From Paracoccus halophilus (GTDB taxonomy: Bacteria; Pseudomonadota; Alphaproteobacteria; Rhodobacterales; Rhodobacteraceae): a stretch of DNA of 64,000 bases. The stretch covers positions 1 through 64,000 of the forward strand of contig NZ_JRKN01000001.1 in the NCBI RefSeq assembly GCF_000763905.1. Direction: 5' to 3'. Both the position numbers and the translations under genes were made by a program. Positions 46,645 through 54,969 of this stretch are shown here, piece by piece. Numbering within the stretch: the first letter of the stretch is position 1; each line of letters begins with the position of its first letter. The notes beneath the pieces are model-generated. The model saw only the letters and a list, made by a program, of their open reading frames with translations, had not been told where the DNA came from and searched no databases.

Positions 46645-47580
46645 ATGCAATCCGTGAAAGAGGAATCGACCGCGCGAGAGGCCCGGCTTATCGACGGCAG
46701 GCAGGCCGCGAGCCGGTTGCGCGCCGCGATCGCTGCCGAGGTGGCGCAGCTTGGCCGGGATCACGGCGCCGTTCCCGGCCTGGCCGTGGTTCTGGTGGGC
46801 GCCGACCCCGCGAGCGAGGTCTATGTCCGCGCCAAGGGGCGGGCTATGAGAGAGGCCGGGATGGAGAGCCATGAGCATCGCCTGCCCGCCGATACCGCGC
46901 AGGAGACGCTGCTCGCGCTGATCGACCGGCTGAACGCGGATGACCGCGTCCATGGCATTCTCGTGCAATTGCCGCTGCCGGCCCAGATCGACACGCAGGC
47001 GGTCATTCAGGCGATCAGCCCGGACAAGGATGTCGACGGGTTCCATGTGCTGAATGTCGGCCGGCTCGCGCTTGGGCAACAGGCCTTCGTGCCCTGCACC
47101 CCGCGCGGCTGCCTGATGCTGCTGCGCCAGGTGCTGGGCGATCTGACGGGCAAAGAGGCGGTGGTGATCGGCCGCTCGGACATCGTGGGCAAGCCGATGG
47201 CGCAGCTCCTGCTGGGGCAGAACTGCACGGTGACCCTGGCCCATTCCCGCACCCGCGATCTGCCGGCGGTCTGTCGCCGGGCGGATATTCTGGTCGCCGC
47301 CGTGGGGCGGCCCGAGATGGTCCGCGCCGACTGGATCAAACCCGGCGCCACGGTCATCGACGTGGGCATCAACCGCATCGAGCGGGACGGAACATCGCGG
47401 CTGACCGGCGATGTCGATTTCGCCGCTGCCCGCGGCATCGCCGGTGCGATCACGCCGGTGCCGGGGGGCGTCGGCCCGATGACCATTGCCTGCCTGCTGC
47501 AAAACACCCTGGACGCATTCCGCATCAGCCGGCGCCGAGCCGCGCCCTGCCATCCCTCAAGCGAAAGGAAACCATCGTGA
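46645..47580 (+). CDS. folD: Bifunctional methylenetetrahydrofolate dehydrogenase/cyclohydrolase
   Basis: Oxidises 5,10-methylene-THF and hydrolyses methenyl-THF to 10-formyl-THF. 311 residues: [20 protein letters not shown] (the catalytic Tyr/Lys region YVRAK), [55 protein letters not shown] (NADP site), and [22 protein letters not shown] 46645 follows GGGAGGAG. The last 15 residues extend beyond the usual end. It is the first gene of folD-purU-ligM-dctP and overlaps purU by GTGA. A housekeeping folD may exist elsewhere; this one appears dedicated. Confidence 0.94.
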   Translation: MQSVKEESTAREARLIDGRQAASRLRAAIAAEVAQLGRDHGAVPGLAVVLVGADPASEVYVRAKGRAMREAGMESHEHRLPADTAQETLLALIDRLNADDRVHGILVQLPLPAQIDTQAVIQAISPDKDVDGFHVLNVGRLALGQQAFVPCTPRGCLMLLRQVLGDLTGKEAVVIGRSDIVGKPMAQLLLGQNCTVTLAHSRTRDLPAVCRRADILVAAVGRPEMVRADWIKPGATVIDVGINRIERDGTSRLTGDVDFAAARGIAGAITPVPGGVGPMTIACLLQNTLDAFRISRRRAAPCHPSSERKPS

Positions 47581-48461
47581 CGAAACTCGTTCTGACAGTC
47601 CAATGCAAGGCCACGCGCGGCATTGTCGCGGCGGTGTCGGGCTATCTGGCCGAACATGGCTGCAACATCACCGATTCGGCGCAGTTCGACGATGCCGAGA
47701 CGGGCAGGTTCTTTTCCCGCATCACCTTCCAGCCCGAAACCGGCAAGGCGCTGGCCGAGCTGAAAAAGGGCTTTGCCAAGGTCGCCGAGCCCTTTGGCAT
47801 GACCTGGACCATGCGCGACGAGGCGCAGCGCATGAAGGTGCTGCTGATGGTCTCGGGCTTCGGGCATTGCCTGATCGACCTGCTCTATCGCTGGCGGATC
47901 GGCGCGCTGCCGGTTGATGTCGTGGGCGTGGTGTCGAACCACCTGACCTATCAGCGGGTGGTGGTGAACCACGATCTGCCGTTCCACTACATCAAGGTCA
48001 CCAGGGACAACAAGGCCGAGGCCGAGGCCCGGCTGATGGAAGTGATCGAGGATACCGGCACGGAACTGGTGGTGCTGGCGCGCTACATGCAGGTGCTTTC
48101 GGATGCCATGTGCAAGAAGATGTCGGGCCGGATCATCAATATCCACCATTCCTTTCTGCCCAGCTTCAAGGGCGCGAATCCCTACAAGCAGGCGTTCGAG
48201 CGCGGGGTAAAGCTGATCGGCGCCACGGCGCATTATGTCACCGCCGATCTGGACGAAGGCCCGATCATCGAACAGGACACCGTGCGCATCACCCATGCCC
48301 AGAGCCCCGGCGACTATGTGACGCTTGGCCGCGATGTCGAGGCGCAGGTGCTGGCCCGCGCGGTCCATGCCCATATTCACGACCGGGCCTTTCTCAACGG
48401 CAACAAGACCGTGGTCTTTCCCGCCAGCCCGGGCTCCTACGCCTCGGAAAGGATGGGGTGA
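47577..48461 (+). CDS. purU: Formyltetrahydrofolate deformylase
   Basis: Hydrolyses 10-formyl-THF to formate and THF, freeing THF for further demethylation. 294 residues with GTG start: an N-terminal ACT domain ([20 protein letters not shown], then [12 protein letters not shown]) and a formyltransferase-fold domain with [20 protein letters not shown] and [20 protein letters not shown] (His and Asp catalytic). Coupled to folD by GTGA. It completes the folate branch; a formate dehydrogenase is not seen in the window. Confidence 0.94.
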   Translation: MTKLVLTVQCKATRGIVAAVSGYLAEHGCNITDSAQFDDAETGRFFSRITFQPETGKALAELKKGFAKVAEPFGMTWTMRDEAQRMKVLLMVSGFGHCLIDLLYRWRIGALPVDVVGVVSNHLTYQRVVVNHDLPFHYIKVTRDNKAEAEARLMEVIEDTGTELVVLARYMQVLSDAMCKKMSGRIINIHHSFLPSFKGANPYKQAFERGVKLIGATAHYVTADLDEGPIIEQDTVRITHAQSPGDYVTLGRDVEAQVLARAVHAHIHDRAFLNGNKTVVFPASPGSYASERMG

Positions 48462-48588
48462 TGCGGCGGCGCATCCCGCCCGGACAGCCGCGCAAATAGC
48501 AAAACTGAAACAGCCCATGCAGCTTGCGGATAAGCGCCGGGGTCGATGGGCTGGCATGGTTGACGAAATCTGAATCAGGAGGAACCAG

Positions 48589-49962
48589 ATGGCTCAGAAC
48601 AATCTTGAAGATCGCATCCGCGACTATGGCAACGCGGCCCATATGCTGCAGAATTCGCAGGTCGGACCCTATGTCTTTCCGGTCGCGCCGCAATATACCA
48701 ACTGGATTGAGGAGGTCCGGGCATGGCGCAACGGCGCGGTGCTGCTGAACCAGTCCTATCACATGACCGACCTTTATGTGCGCGGCCCCGATACGGTCAA
48801 GCTGCTCGAACGGGTCGGGGTGAACAGCTTCAAGGGCTTTGGCCGCAACAAGGCCAAGCAGCTGATCTGCTGCAACCATGACGGCTATGTCATCGGCGAC
48901 GTGATCCTGCTGGGGCTGGAGGATGACGAGGTGCTGCTGATCGGGCGTCCGCCGGTCAGCCACTGGGTCGCCTATCAGGCCGAGATCTCGGGGCTGGATG
49001 TCACCACCGAGCTGGATGTCCGCAGCCTCGAAACCCCCGACAAGCCACGCAAGCTTTATCGGTTCGAGGTGCAGGGCCCGGATGCGCTGAAGATCCTCGA
49101 AGAGGTGAACGAAGGCGGCCCGCTGACCACCAAGTTCTTCAACATGGGCGAGATCACCGTCGCCGGCTGCAAGGCGCGGACCCTCAGCCACGGCATGGGC
49201 GGCGCGCAGGGGCTGGAGCTTTGGGGTCCCTATGAAGAGGGAGAAAAGGTCATGGCGCGGCTGCTGGAAGCGGGGCAGAAATACGGCATCCTGCGCGCCG
49301 GCGCGCGCGCCTATTCGACCGCCGCGATGGAGTCGGGCTGGATTCCCTCGCCGCTGCCCGCGATCTATTCGGGCGACAGGATGAAAGGCTACCGCGAATG
49401 GCTGCCCGCCAACGGGTTCGAGGCCACCGCGTCGGTCGGCGGCAGTTTTCAGCCCGACAATGTCGAGGACTATTACCTGACCCCCTGGGATCTGGACTAT
49501 GGCCGGGTGATCCGCTTCGACCATGATTTCATCGGCCGCGAGGCGCTGGAAAAGATGGCGGACCGGCCGCATCGTGTGAAGGTGACGCTGGTCTGGGACA
49601 GGGAGGACGTGCTGAAGATCTTTGCCGGCATGATGGAGGAATTCCCCGCTCCGAAGCTGATGGAGCTGCCGGCCGGCCATTATGCAGCGCATCCCTATGA
49701 CCAGGTGCTGCTGAACGGCGAGATGGTCGGCATCTCGACCTATCCGGTCTATTCCGCGAACGAACGGGCCTGGATTTCGCTGGCCATGGTCCGCGGCGAT
49801 CTGGCGGAGCAGGGGACCAGGCTTTCCGTGCTCTGGGGCGAAAAGGACGGCGGCACCGACAAGCCGCATGTCGAGGAGCACCGCCAGATGGAGGTCGGGG
49901 CCGAGGTGCATCCCTGGCCGATCCACGAGGCGTCGCGCAAGCAGTATCGCGCGCAGACCTGA
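48589..49962 (+). CDS. Tetrahydrofolate-dependent aryl O-demethylase, LigM/DesA family
   Basis: Moves the methoxyl methyl group of an aromatic acid to THF. 457 residues of the GcvT fold: an N-terminal DYGNAAHMLQNSQVGPYVFP and YTNWIEEVRAWRNGAVLLNQ, mid FKGFGRNKAKQLICCNHDGY, and the C-terminal barrel (TYPVYSANERAWISLAMVRG). This length and the opening match vanillate/3-O-methylgallate demethylase LigM and syringate demethylase DesA rather than glycine-cleavage GcvT. Which of vanillate, syringate or 3-O-methylgallate is used cannot be told. CAGGAGGAACCAG precedes ATG 48589. folD and purU upstream, with metF across the regulator, form the C1 chain. Confidence 0.87.
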   Translation: MAQNNLEDRIRDYGNAAHMLQNSQVGPYVFPVAPQYTNWIEEVRAWRNGAVLLNQSYHMTDLYVRGPDTVKLLERVGVNSFKGFGRNKAKQLICCNHDGYVIGDVILLGLEDDEVLLIGRPPVSHWVAYQAEISGLDVTTELDVRSLETPDKPRKLYRFEVQGPDALKILEEVNEGGPLTTKFFNMGEITVAGCKARTLSHGMGGAQGLELWGPYEEGEKVMARLLEAGQKYGILRAGARAYSTAAMESGWIPSPLPAIYSGDRMKGYREWLPANGFEATASVGGSFQPDNVEDYYLTPWDLDYGRVIRFDHDFIGREALEKMADRPHRVKVTLVWDREDVLKIFAGMMEEFPAPKLMELPAGHYAAHPYDQVLLNGEMVGISTYPVYSANERAWISLAMVRGDLAEQGTRLSVLWGEKDGGTDKPHVEEHRQMEVGAEVHPWPIHEASRKQYRAQT

Positions 49963-49993
49963 GACATCGCGAACGGGCGGAGGAGGACCCCCT

Positions 49994-50983
49994 ATGAAAC
50001 TGACAGATATCGCCGGGATATTTGGTCTTGGTGCCGCGGTCATGACGACCGCGGCAGGGGCCGAAGTGCTGAAGCTGGCCGATTTCCAGCCCTCGACGCA
50101 TCCCTATATGGAAAACGTCTACAAACCCTTCAACGACGAGATCGCGGCCGCCACCGGCGGCGATCTGACGGTCCGGGTCTATAGCGGCGGCGAACTTGGC
50201 CCCGGCCCGGCCGAGCAATACAACCGCGCGGTCGATGGCGTCGCCGATATCGTGTTCGGCCTGCCGGGTTATACCGCCTCGACCTTTCCGCTGACGCTGG
50301 TCACCGAACTGCCCGGCATCATCGAACCCGAGACGGGCACCCAACGCATGCTGGACAATCTGGATGCGCTGTCCCAGGAATACCGGCGGGTCAAGCTGAT
50401 CGGGCTCTGGTCGAACGCGCCGAACCTGCTGTTCATGGCCGACCGTCCGGTGAGGACGCTGGACGACCTCAGGGGCATGAAGATCCGGGTGCCCTCGCGC
50501 AATGCCGGGCTGGTGATCGAGGCCTGGGGCGCGTCGCCCGTCTCGATGCCGGCGCCAGATATCTACAACGCCATGCAGACCGGCGTTCTGGACGGGGCCT
50601 TCATCGACGGGACCACCACCTTTTCCTTTCGCCTGTCCGAGGTCACCAAATACATCACCACCGGCATGGACAGTTCGCTTTCCAGCTTTTTCCTGCTGAT
50701 GAATCGCGACAGTTTCGGCGATCTGGACGAGGCGGAACAGGCGGCGGTGATCGAGGCGGGGCGCAATGCCTCGTTGCGGGCGAACCGCATCCAGCTTGAG
50801 GGCGCCGAGCGCGGGCTGGCCGAATTCGCCGCGACTGCGGGCAAGGAGGTGATCGAACTCTCGCCCGAAGAGGCGGATCGCTTCAACAAGGCGGCGGCGC
50901 CGGTGGTCCAGCGCATCCTGGACGAGGTGAATGCCACCGGGCGCGATGCCTCGGGCTATGTCGCGGCGTTGCGGGGGGAATAG
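49994..50983 (+). CDS. dctP: Orphan TRAP substrate-binding protein, DctP family
   Basis: 329 residues. Signal MKLTDIAGIFGLGAAVMTTA, mature part with THPYMENVYKPFNDEIAAAT, SGGELGPGPAEQYNRAVDGV and the carboxylate helix RVPSRNAGLVIEAWGASPVS. It is clearly paralogous to the receptor at 37348 (shared GELGPGP, PGYTAS, RVPSRNAG, ITTGMDS), but no DctQ/DctM follows. It probably shares the dctQM permease of the island with a different aromatic ligand. GGAGGAGG precedes ATG 49994. Confidence 0.9.
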   Translation: MKLTDIAGIFGLGAAVMTTAAGAEVLKLADFQPSTHPYMENVYKPFNDEIAAATGGDLTVRVYSGGELGPGPAEQYNRAVDGVADIVFGLPGYTASTFPLTLVTELPGIIEPETGTQRMLDNLDALSQEYRRVKLIGLWSNAPNLLFMADRPVRTLDDLRGMKIRVPSRNAGLVIEAWGASPVSMPAPDIYNAMQTGVLDGAFIDGTTTFSFRLSEVTKYITTGMDSSLSSFFLLMNRDSFGDLDEAEQAAVIEAGRNASLRANRIQLEGAERGLAEFAATAGKEVIELSPEEADRFNKAAAPVVQRILDEVNATGRDASGYVAALRGE

Positions 50984-51306
50984 CGCCCTCCCGCTCCGGC
51001 CGCCGATCTGTCGGTCGTGACGCGCCCGGATGACGGGTTATTTCAGCGCTGGCTCGGGGAATTCGGAACGGGTATCAGGCGCTTCTTGATTGGTTTTCCG
51101 CCTCGGTTACGCCGCTGCCGGTTCGGGCGGCGGCGTGTTTACGCAGGCCCGATCACCGGCGGGCGTCCGAAGCCCCTGCACGAGTTGCCCCGTGAGACGA
51201 GCCGTCATCGCCGGCATCCTTACACTCATGCGAAAGGATCACACCACCAAACCGCCGGATCAATCCCCTGGCAGCGTTTCCGCCGCGATACCCGGCCCGG
51301 GCCGGG
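50984..51306. other. Gene-free spacer, possible IS end
   Basis: No frame here resembles a known protein. Bases 51206-51266 resemble 430-488, the start-codon side of the IS481-type element at the left edge: GCATCCTT...GAAAGGATC-CACCA-CAAACCG...GGATCAA is shared with a few differences. A small frame on the complement starting at 51208 does not look like a transposase. I read this as a decayed mobile-element end marking the border of the catabolic island. Confidence 0.35.
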
Positions 51307-51795
51307 TCACAAGAGCTGCGCCAGACGGGTCTCGAGCTGCGCGCGGGTCAGCGGGCCGTTGATGCGTTCGACAAGCCTGCCGTCGCGGTCGATCAGGAAC
51401 GATGTCGGCACTGCCAGCACGCCGAACTGCACCGAGGCGAGCTTCAGCCGGTCCGCCAGCAGCGGATAGGACACCCCGGTACGGCGACGGGTGTTCTCGA
51501 TCGTGTCGCCGTCCTGCCCCATATTGATCGCCAGCACCTCGAAGCCGCGGCTCCGCAGATCCTGGTAGACCTGTTCGATCTCGGGCATCTCCACCAGACA
51601 GGGGCCGCAGCCCGATTGCCAGAAATTGACGAACACCACCTTGCCCCGATAGGCGGCCAGATCGACCGGATTGCCGTCGCGATCCAGAACCGCCAGGTCG
51701 GGCACGGGCTGGCCGACCTCGATGGCGGCCTCGTCCTTGCAGGCGGCAAGCGCGAGAAGACCGATCAGCGCGATCAGATGCAGGATGCGGGTCAT
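51307..51795 (-). CDS. TlpA-like thioredoxin-fold lipoprotein
   Basis: 162 residues: lipoprotein signal ending LAACK (lipobox LAAC), then the AhpC/TSA-TlpA domain with VVFVNFWQSGCGPCLVEMPE (CGPC redox pair) and YPLLADRLKLASVQFGVLAV, PTSFLIDRDG (cis-Pro). It acts as a periplasmic thiol reductant. It is the last gene of the iron operon and overlaps the ATPase by ATGA. Campylobacter P19 loci also end with a TlpA-like protein; a role in reducing or assembling periplasmic partners is inferred. Confidence 0.88.
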   Translation of the reverse strand: MTRILHLIALIGLLALAACKDEAAIEVGQPVPDLAVLDRDGNPVDLAAYRGKVVFVNFWQSGCGPCLVEMPEIEQVYQDLRSRGFEVLAINMGQDGDTIENTRRRTGVSYPLLADRLKLASVQFGVLAVPTSFLIDRDGRLVERINGPLTRAQLETRLAQLL

Positions 51796-52514
51796 CGGAT
51801 CACCTGCCTGTCCAGCCTGCCGTGCCGCAGATAGATCGTCCGCCCGGCCAGGGCGCCCATCTCTGGATTGTGGGTGACCAGCGCAATGGTCCGCCCCTCG
51901 CCGTGCAGCCGTTGCAGCAGTTCGACCACCACCTTCTCGTTCTCCTCGTCCAGATTGCCGGTGGGCTCGTCGGCCAGGATGATCGCCGGTTCGTTGACCA
52001 GCGCGCGGGCGATGCAGACCCGCTGCTTCTCGCCGCCGGACAGCTGCGAGGGCAGGTGATCGGCGCGGTCCGCCAGCCCGACATTGCCAAGATGTTCGCG
52101 CGCCTCGCCGGCATCGGCGACGGAATGATAGTGCTGCGCCAGCATGACGTTCTCCAGCGCGGTGAGATAGGGGATCAGGTGGAACTGCTGGAACACCAGG
52201 CCGATCTTTTCGCGCCGGATCATCGCGCGCTGCTGCTCGCTCATGCCCGAGACATCCACCCCGTCCAGCCGATAGACGCCCTCGGACGGGGTGTCGAGGC
52301 AGGACAGGATGTTGAGCAGCGTCGTCTTGCCCGATCCCGACGGTCCCATGATGGACACGAACTCGCCCTCGGCGATGTCGATATCGAGCCGGTCGAGGGC
52401 GCGCACCGCGCCGAAGATCATCGACAGCCCCTCGGTCCGTATCACGCTTTTGGCCCGGTCGCGGGCTGGACCCGGATCCGCGGGCCGTGGCTCGGTTTCG
52501 GCCGCTTCAAACAT
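51792..52514 (-). CDS. ABC transporter ATPase, MacB/LolD type
   Basis: 240 residues: Walker A MGPSGSGKTTLLNILSCLDT, signature LSGGEKQRVCIARALVNEPA, Walker B IILADEPTGNLDEEN, switch His in VTHNPEMG. The type pairs with FtsX-family permeases such as the two immediately upstream. In the P19/Fet-Flp iron loci this complex is thought to act at the periplasmic face rather than as a classical importer. Confidence 0.9.
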   Translation of the reverse strand: MFEAAETEPRPADPGPARDRAKSVIRTEGLSMIFGAVRALDRLDIDIAEGEFVSIMGPSGSGKTTLLNILSCLDTPSEGVYRLDGVDVSGMSEQQRAMIRREKIGLVFQQFHLIPYLTALENVMLAQHYHSVADAGEAREHLGNVGLADRADHLPSQLSGGEKQRVCIARALVNEPAIILADEPTGNLDEENEKVVVELLQRLHGEGRTIALVTHNPEMGALAGRTIYLRHGRLDRQVIR

Positions 52515-52517
52515 CAG

Positions 52518-53675
52518 TCACTCTCCCTTCAGGACCCGCGCCGGGACGATGCGCACGGCGCTGCGGATCGGAATGATCGCCGCGATCAGCGCCGCGGCGA
52601 GCGAGGCGAAAGCGGTCAGCGGAATCACCAGCGGGCGCAGGTTGACCCAGGCGCCGAACACGGTCTGCCCCAGGACCTGCGCCAGGGCGAAGCCAAGCGC
52701 CAGCCCCAGTGCCAGGCCGATGGCGCAGATCAGCGCGGTCTCGCTCAGGAACTGGGTCATGATCTCGCGGTCGTCCGCCCCCAGTGCCTTTTGCAAGCCG
52801 ATCTCGGGGGTGCGCTCGACCACGATCGCCGACATGATCGCATTCACGCATAGCGTGGTGATCACCAGGATCACAAAGGCGACCAGCGCCATGAAACCCT
52901 CGATCTTGTCGAGAATCTGCCCGTCCGATTGCGAGATCTTGCGTATCGGCTTGGCGTCCGCCTCGGGATGCGCGCTGTTGATCGTCTCGGCCAGCCGGGC
53001 TGCCTCGTCGCCCTCGGCCACGACCGACAGCATGGCAAGGTCGATCCGCTCGGGCACCGCGAAAAGCCGCCGGGCGAGATCCATCGAGACGAACATCTGC
53101 TCGTCCTCGGGGCCGCCGGATTCGATGATGCCCTTGATGCGCAGCTCGGCCTTCTCGCCGGTTTCGGGGGCGTAGACCTCGATCGTAGCGCCCAGCTGCA
53201 GCTCCAGCTTTTCGGCCAGTTGCTTGCCGATCATCGCGTTGCGATCGTCAAAGGCCACCGAGATCCAGCCGCCTTCGACCCGCCAATAGGGATAGATGCG
53301 GCGCATCCCTTCGAAATCGACGCCGGCCAGCACCGCATTGCCGATCCCCAGGCTGACCACACCGTAAAGGAACGGGCTGGCGCCGGTCAGGCGGTCGGCG
53401 GGGATCTCGGCCAGGATCGCGTCATAGCGCGCGGCCGGGAAACGCCGGTCGGGGCTCGCCGGGTCGGCGCCGACGAAGAAATTCGCGCCGTAAGCCCGCA
53501 ATTCCTGGCTCATCTTGATCGAGATGTCGAAATAGAGCGCGGCCAGCGCCGACACCACCGCCGCCCCGACCATGATCGAGGCGATGGCGACGGCGGCACG
53601 GGCCTTGCGCCGGCTTAACGCCTTGCGCAGCATCAGCCAGCGAAAGCCTGCGACAACACCGGACCTAACGGCCAT
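52518..53675 (-). CDS. FtsX-type ABC permease (iron locus, first of two)
   Basis: 385 residues: N-terminal helix (ARAAVAIASIMVGAAVVSAL), a large periplasmic MacB-like domain, then three C-terminal helices (VAFVILVITTLCVNAIMSAI, ALICAIGLALGLALGFALAQ, ASLAAALIAAIIPIRSAVRI). ERTPEIGLQKALGADDREIM is the FtsX/MacB signature. It overlaps the upstream permease by 11 bases and lies 3 bases before the ATPase. Confidence 0.9.
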   Translation of the reverse strand: MAVRSGVVAGFRWLMLRKALSRRKARAAVAIASIMVGAAVVSALAALYFDISIKMSQELRAYGANFFVGADPASPDRRFPAARYDAILAEIPADRLTGASPFLYGVVSLGIGNAVLAGVDFEGMRRIYPYWRVEGGWISVAFDDRNAMIGKQLAEKLELQLGATIEVYAPETGEKAELRIKGIIESGGPEDEQMFVSMDLARRLFAVPERIDLAMLSVVAEGDEAARLAETINSAHPEADAKPIRKISQSDGQILDKIEGFMALVAFVILVITTLCVNAIMSAIVVERTPEIGLQKALGADDREIMTQFLSETALICAIGLALGLALGFALAQVLGQTVFGAWVNLRPLVIPLTAFASLAAALIAAIIPIRSAVRIVPARVLKGE

Positions 53676-54969
53676 AGAGCACCTCCACCGGCATCAGTTG
53701 CGAGATCGTGCGGGCCGGCAGGATCGCGCCGGCCAGCGCGGTGAGCACCGAGACGGCCACCACCACCGGCACCGCGATCCAGTGAAAGGCGAGGGTCGAG
53801 CCGAACACGGCCAGCCCGACCAACTGGCTGAGCAGGGTTCCGGCGACCACACCTGCCAGACCGCCGAGCAGCCCGATGATCGCCGCCTCGCCAAGAAACA
53901 GCAGGTTGATCTCCCAGCGTTCGGCGCCGAGCGCCTTCATCAGGCCGATCTCTCCGGCGCGTTCCATCACCGAAATGCTCATCAGCGAAGACACCCCCAT
54001 CGCCGCCGAGACGAAGGCGGCGAGCGTCACCACCAGCATCAGAACCTGCAGCTTGGAGATCACCGCGCCCTCGCCTTCGGCCACCTGCCAGACCGGCCGG
54101 GCGGCGGAATTGACCACCGCCTCTTCGATCTGGAAGGCGATGGAGCTGACAAAGGCGGAACAATACCAGCTGTCATATTCCGCGGTGCTGAGCGAATCCA
54201 TGTCGCGGATCGCCTTGCGTGACAATTCGTTCTCGGGGATGGTGAGCGCGCTGACCGAGACCGATTGCACCTTGCCCTCCAGCCCGGTCAGCGCCTGCAC
54301 CGCCGCCAGCGGCGCGACAAAGGCGTCGTCCTCGGCCTCGCCGGTGCTGAGGATGCCGGTGACCCGATAGCTGGCGCTGCCGGTGCCGCCCTCGCTCTCG
54401 GCGGCGAGCGCGAGGGTGACGGTATCGCCGGGTTGCAGCCCCGCCGTCCCGGCCAGCGTGCGGCCGACAAGCAGCTCGTCCCCGGCCTCGTCATCCGGCC
54501 AGCTTCCATCGACCAGTTCCCAGAACGGATGCGTGACGGTGACGCCGGTGCGATAATCCTCGTCGCTGTCCAGTGGCACGTTCTTGTCGAAATAGGTGCC
54601 GATCAGCGCCGCGTCGCGTGTCTGGCCAGCGGCCCGCACCGGCGCCTCGAGCAGCGGCGCGTAGCCGACGATATTGTTGCTCCAGAAGATATCCTTGATA
54701 TAGGGCAGTTCGGATTCGTCCAGATAGTCACGGCCTTTCAATGGGTTGTAATCGACCCCGCCGATCCGCAGCGCGATGCTTTCGCTTTTCGGCAGGACGC
54801 GGATATTGGAGCCATAGGCCTTCATCTCGGCCGACATCTTGTCGCCGACATCGACCGACAGGGTAAACAGCGTGGTGATCAGCGCCGCCGCGAGCGCCAC
54901 CGTGAGCGCCGCGAGCATCTTGCGCCTGCGGCCCTCGGAAAAGCTCTGGCGGATCATCCGGCCGATCAT
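53665..54969 (-). CDS. FtsX-type ABC permease (iron locus, second of two)
   Basis: 434 residues: the same architecture as its neighbour, with ISVMERAGEIGLMKALGAER as signature and RKMLAALTVALAAALITTLF as the first helix. The DKMSAEMKAYGSNI segment after helix 1 parallels IKMSQELRAYGANF in the downstream permease, so the two are paralogues. The ATG overlaps the stop of the DUF2318 gene (TGATG). Confidence 0.9.
   Translation of the reverse strand: MIGRMIRQSFSEGRRRKMLAALTVALAAALITTLFTLSVDVGDKMSAEMKAYGSNIRVLPKSESIALRIGGVDYNPLKGRDYLDESELPYIKDIFWSNNIVGYAPLLEAPVRAAGQTRDAALIGTYFDKNVPLDSDEDYRTGVTVTHPFWELVDGSWPDDEAGDELLVGRTLAGTAGLQPGDTVTLALAAESEGGTGSASYRVTGILSTGEAEDDAFVAPLAAVQALTGLEGKVQSVSVSALTIPENELSRKAIRDMDSLSTAEYDSWYCSAFVSSIAFQIEEAVVNSAARPVWQVAEGEGAVISKLQVLMLVVTLAAFVSAAMGVSSLMSISVMERAGEIGLMKALGAERWEINLLFLGEAAIIGLLGGLAGVVAGTLLSQLVGLAVFGSTLAFHWIAVPVVVAVSVLTALAGAILPARTISQLMPVEVLYGR

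Noticed and set aside
48589-49962. Glycine-cleavage T protein (GcvT)
   Set aside because: It is longer than GcvT, starts with the LigM/DesA-type N-terminus, lacks gcvH/gcvP neighbours and lies with folD, purU and TRAP genes.
51017-51469. A 150-codon plus-strand open frame spanning the end of the TlpA-like gene
   Set aside because: Arg/Ser/Pro-rich composition, no ribosome site, and it runs antisense into the TlpA-like gene, which has a clear CGPC motif and lipobox.
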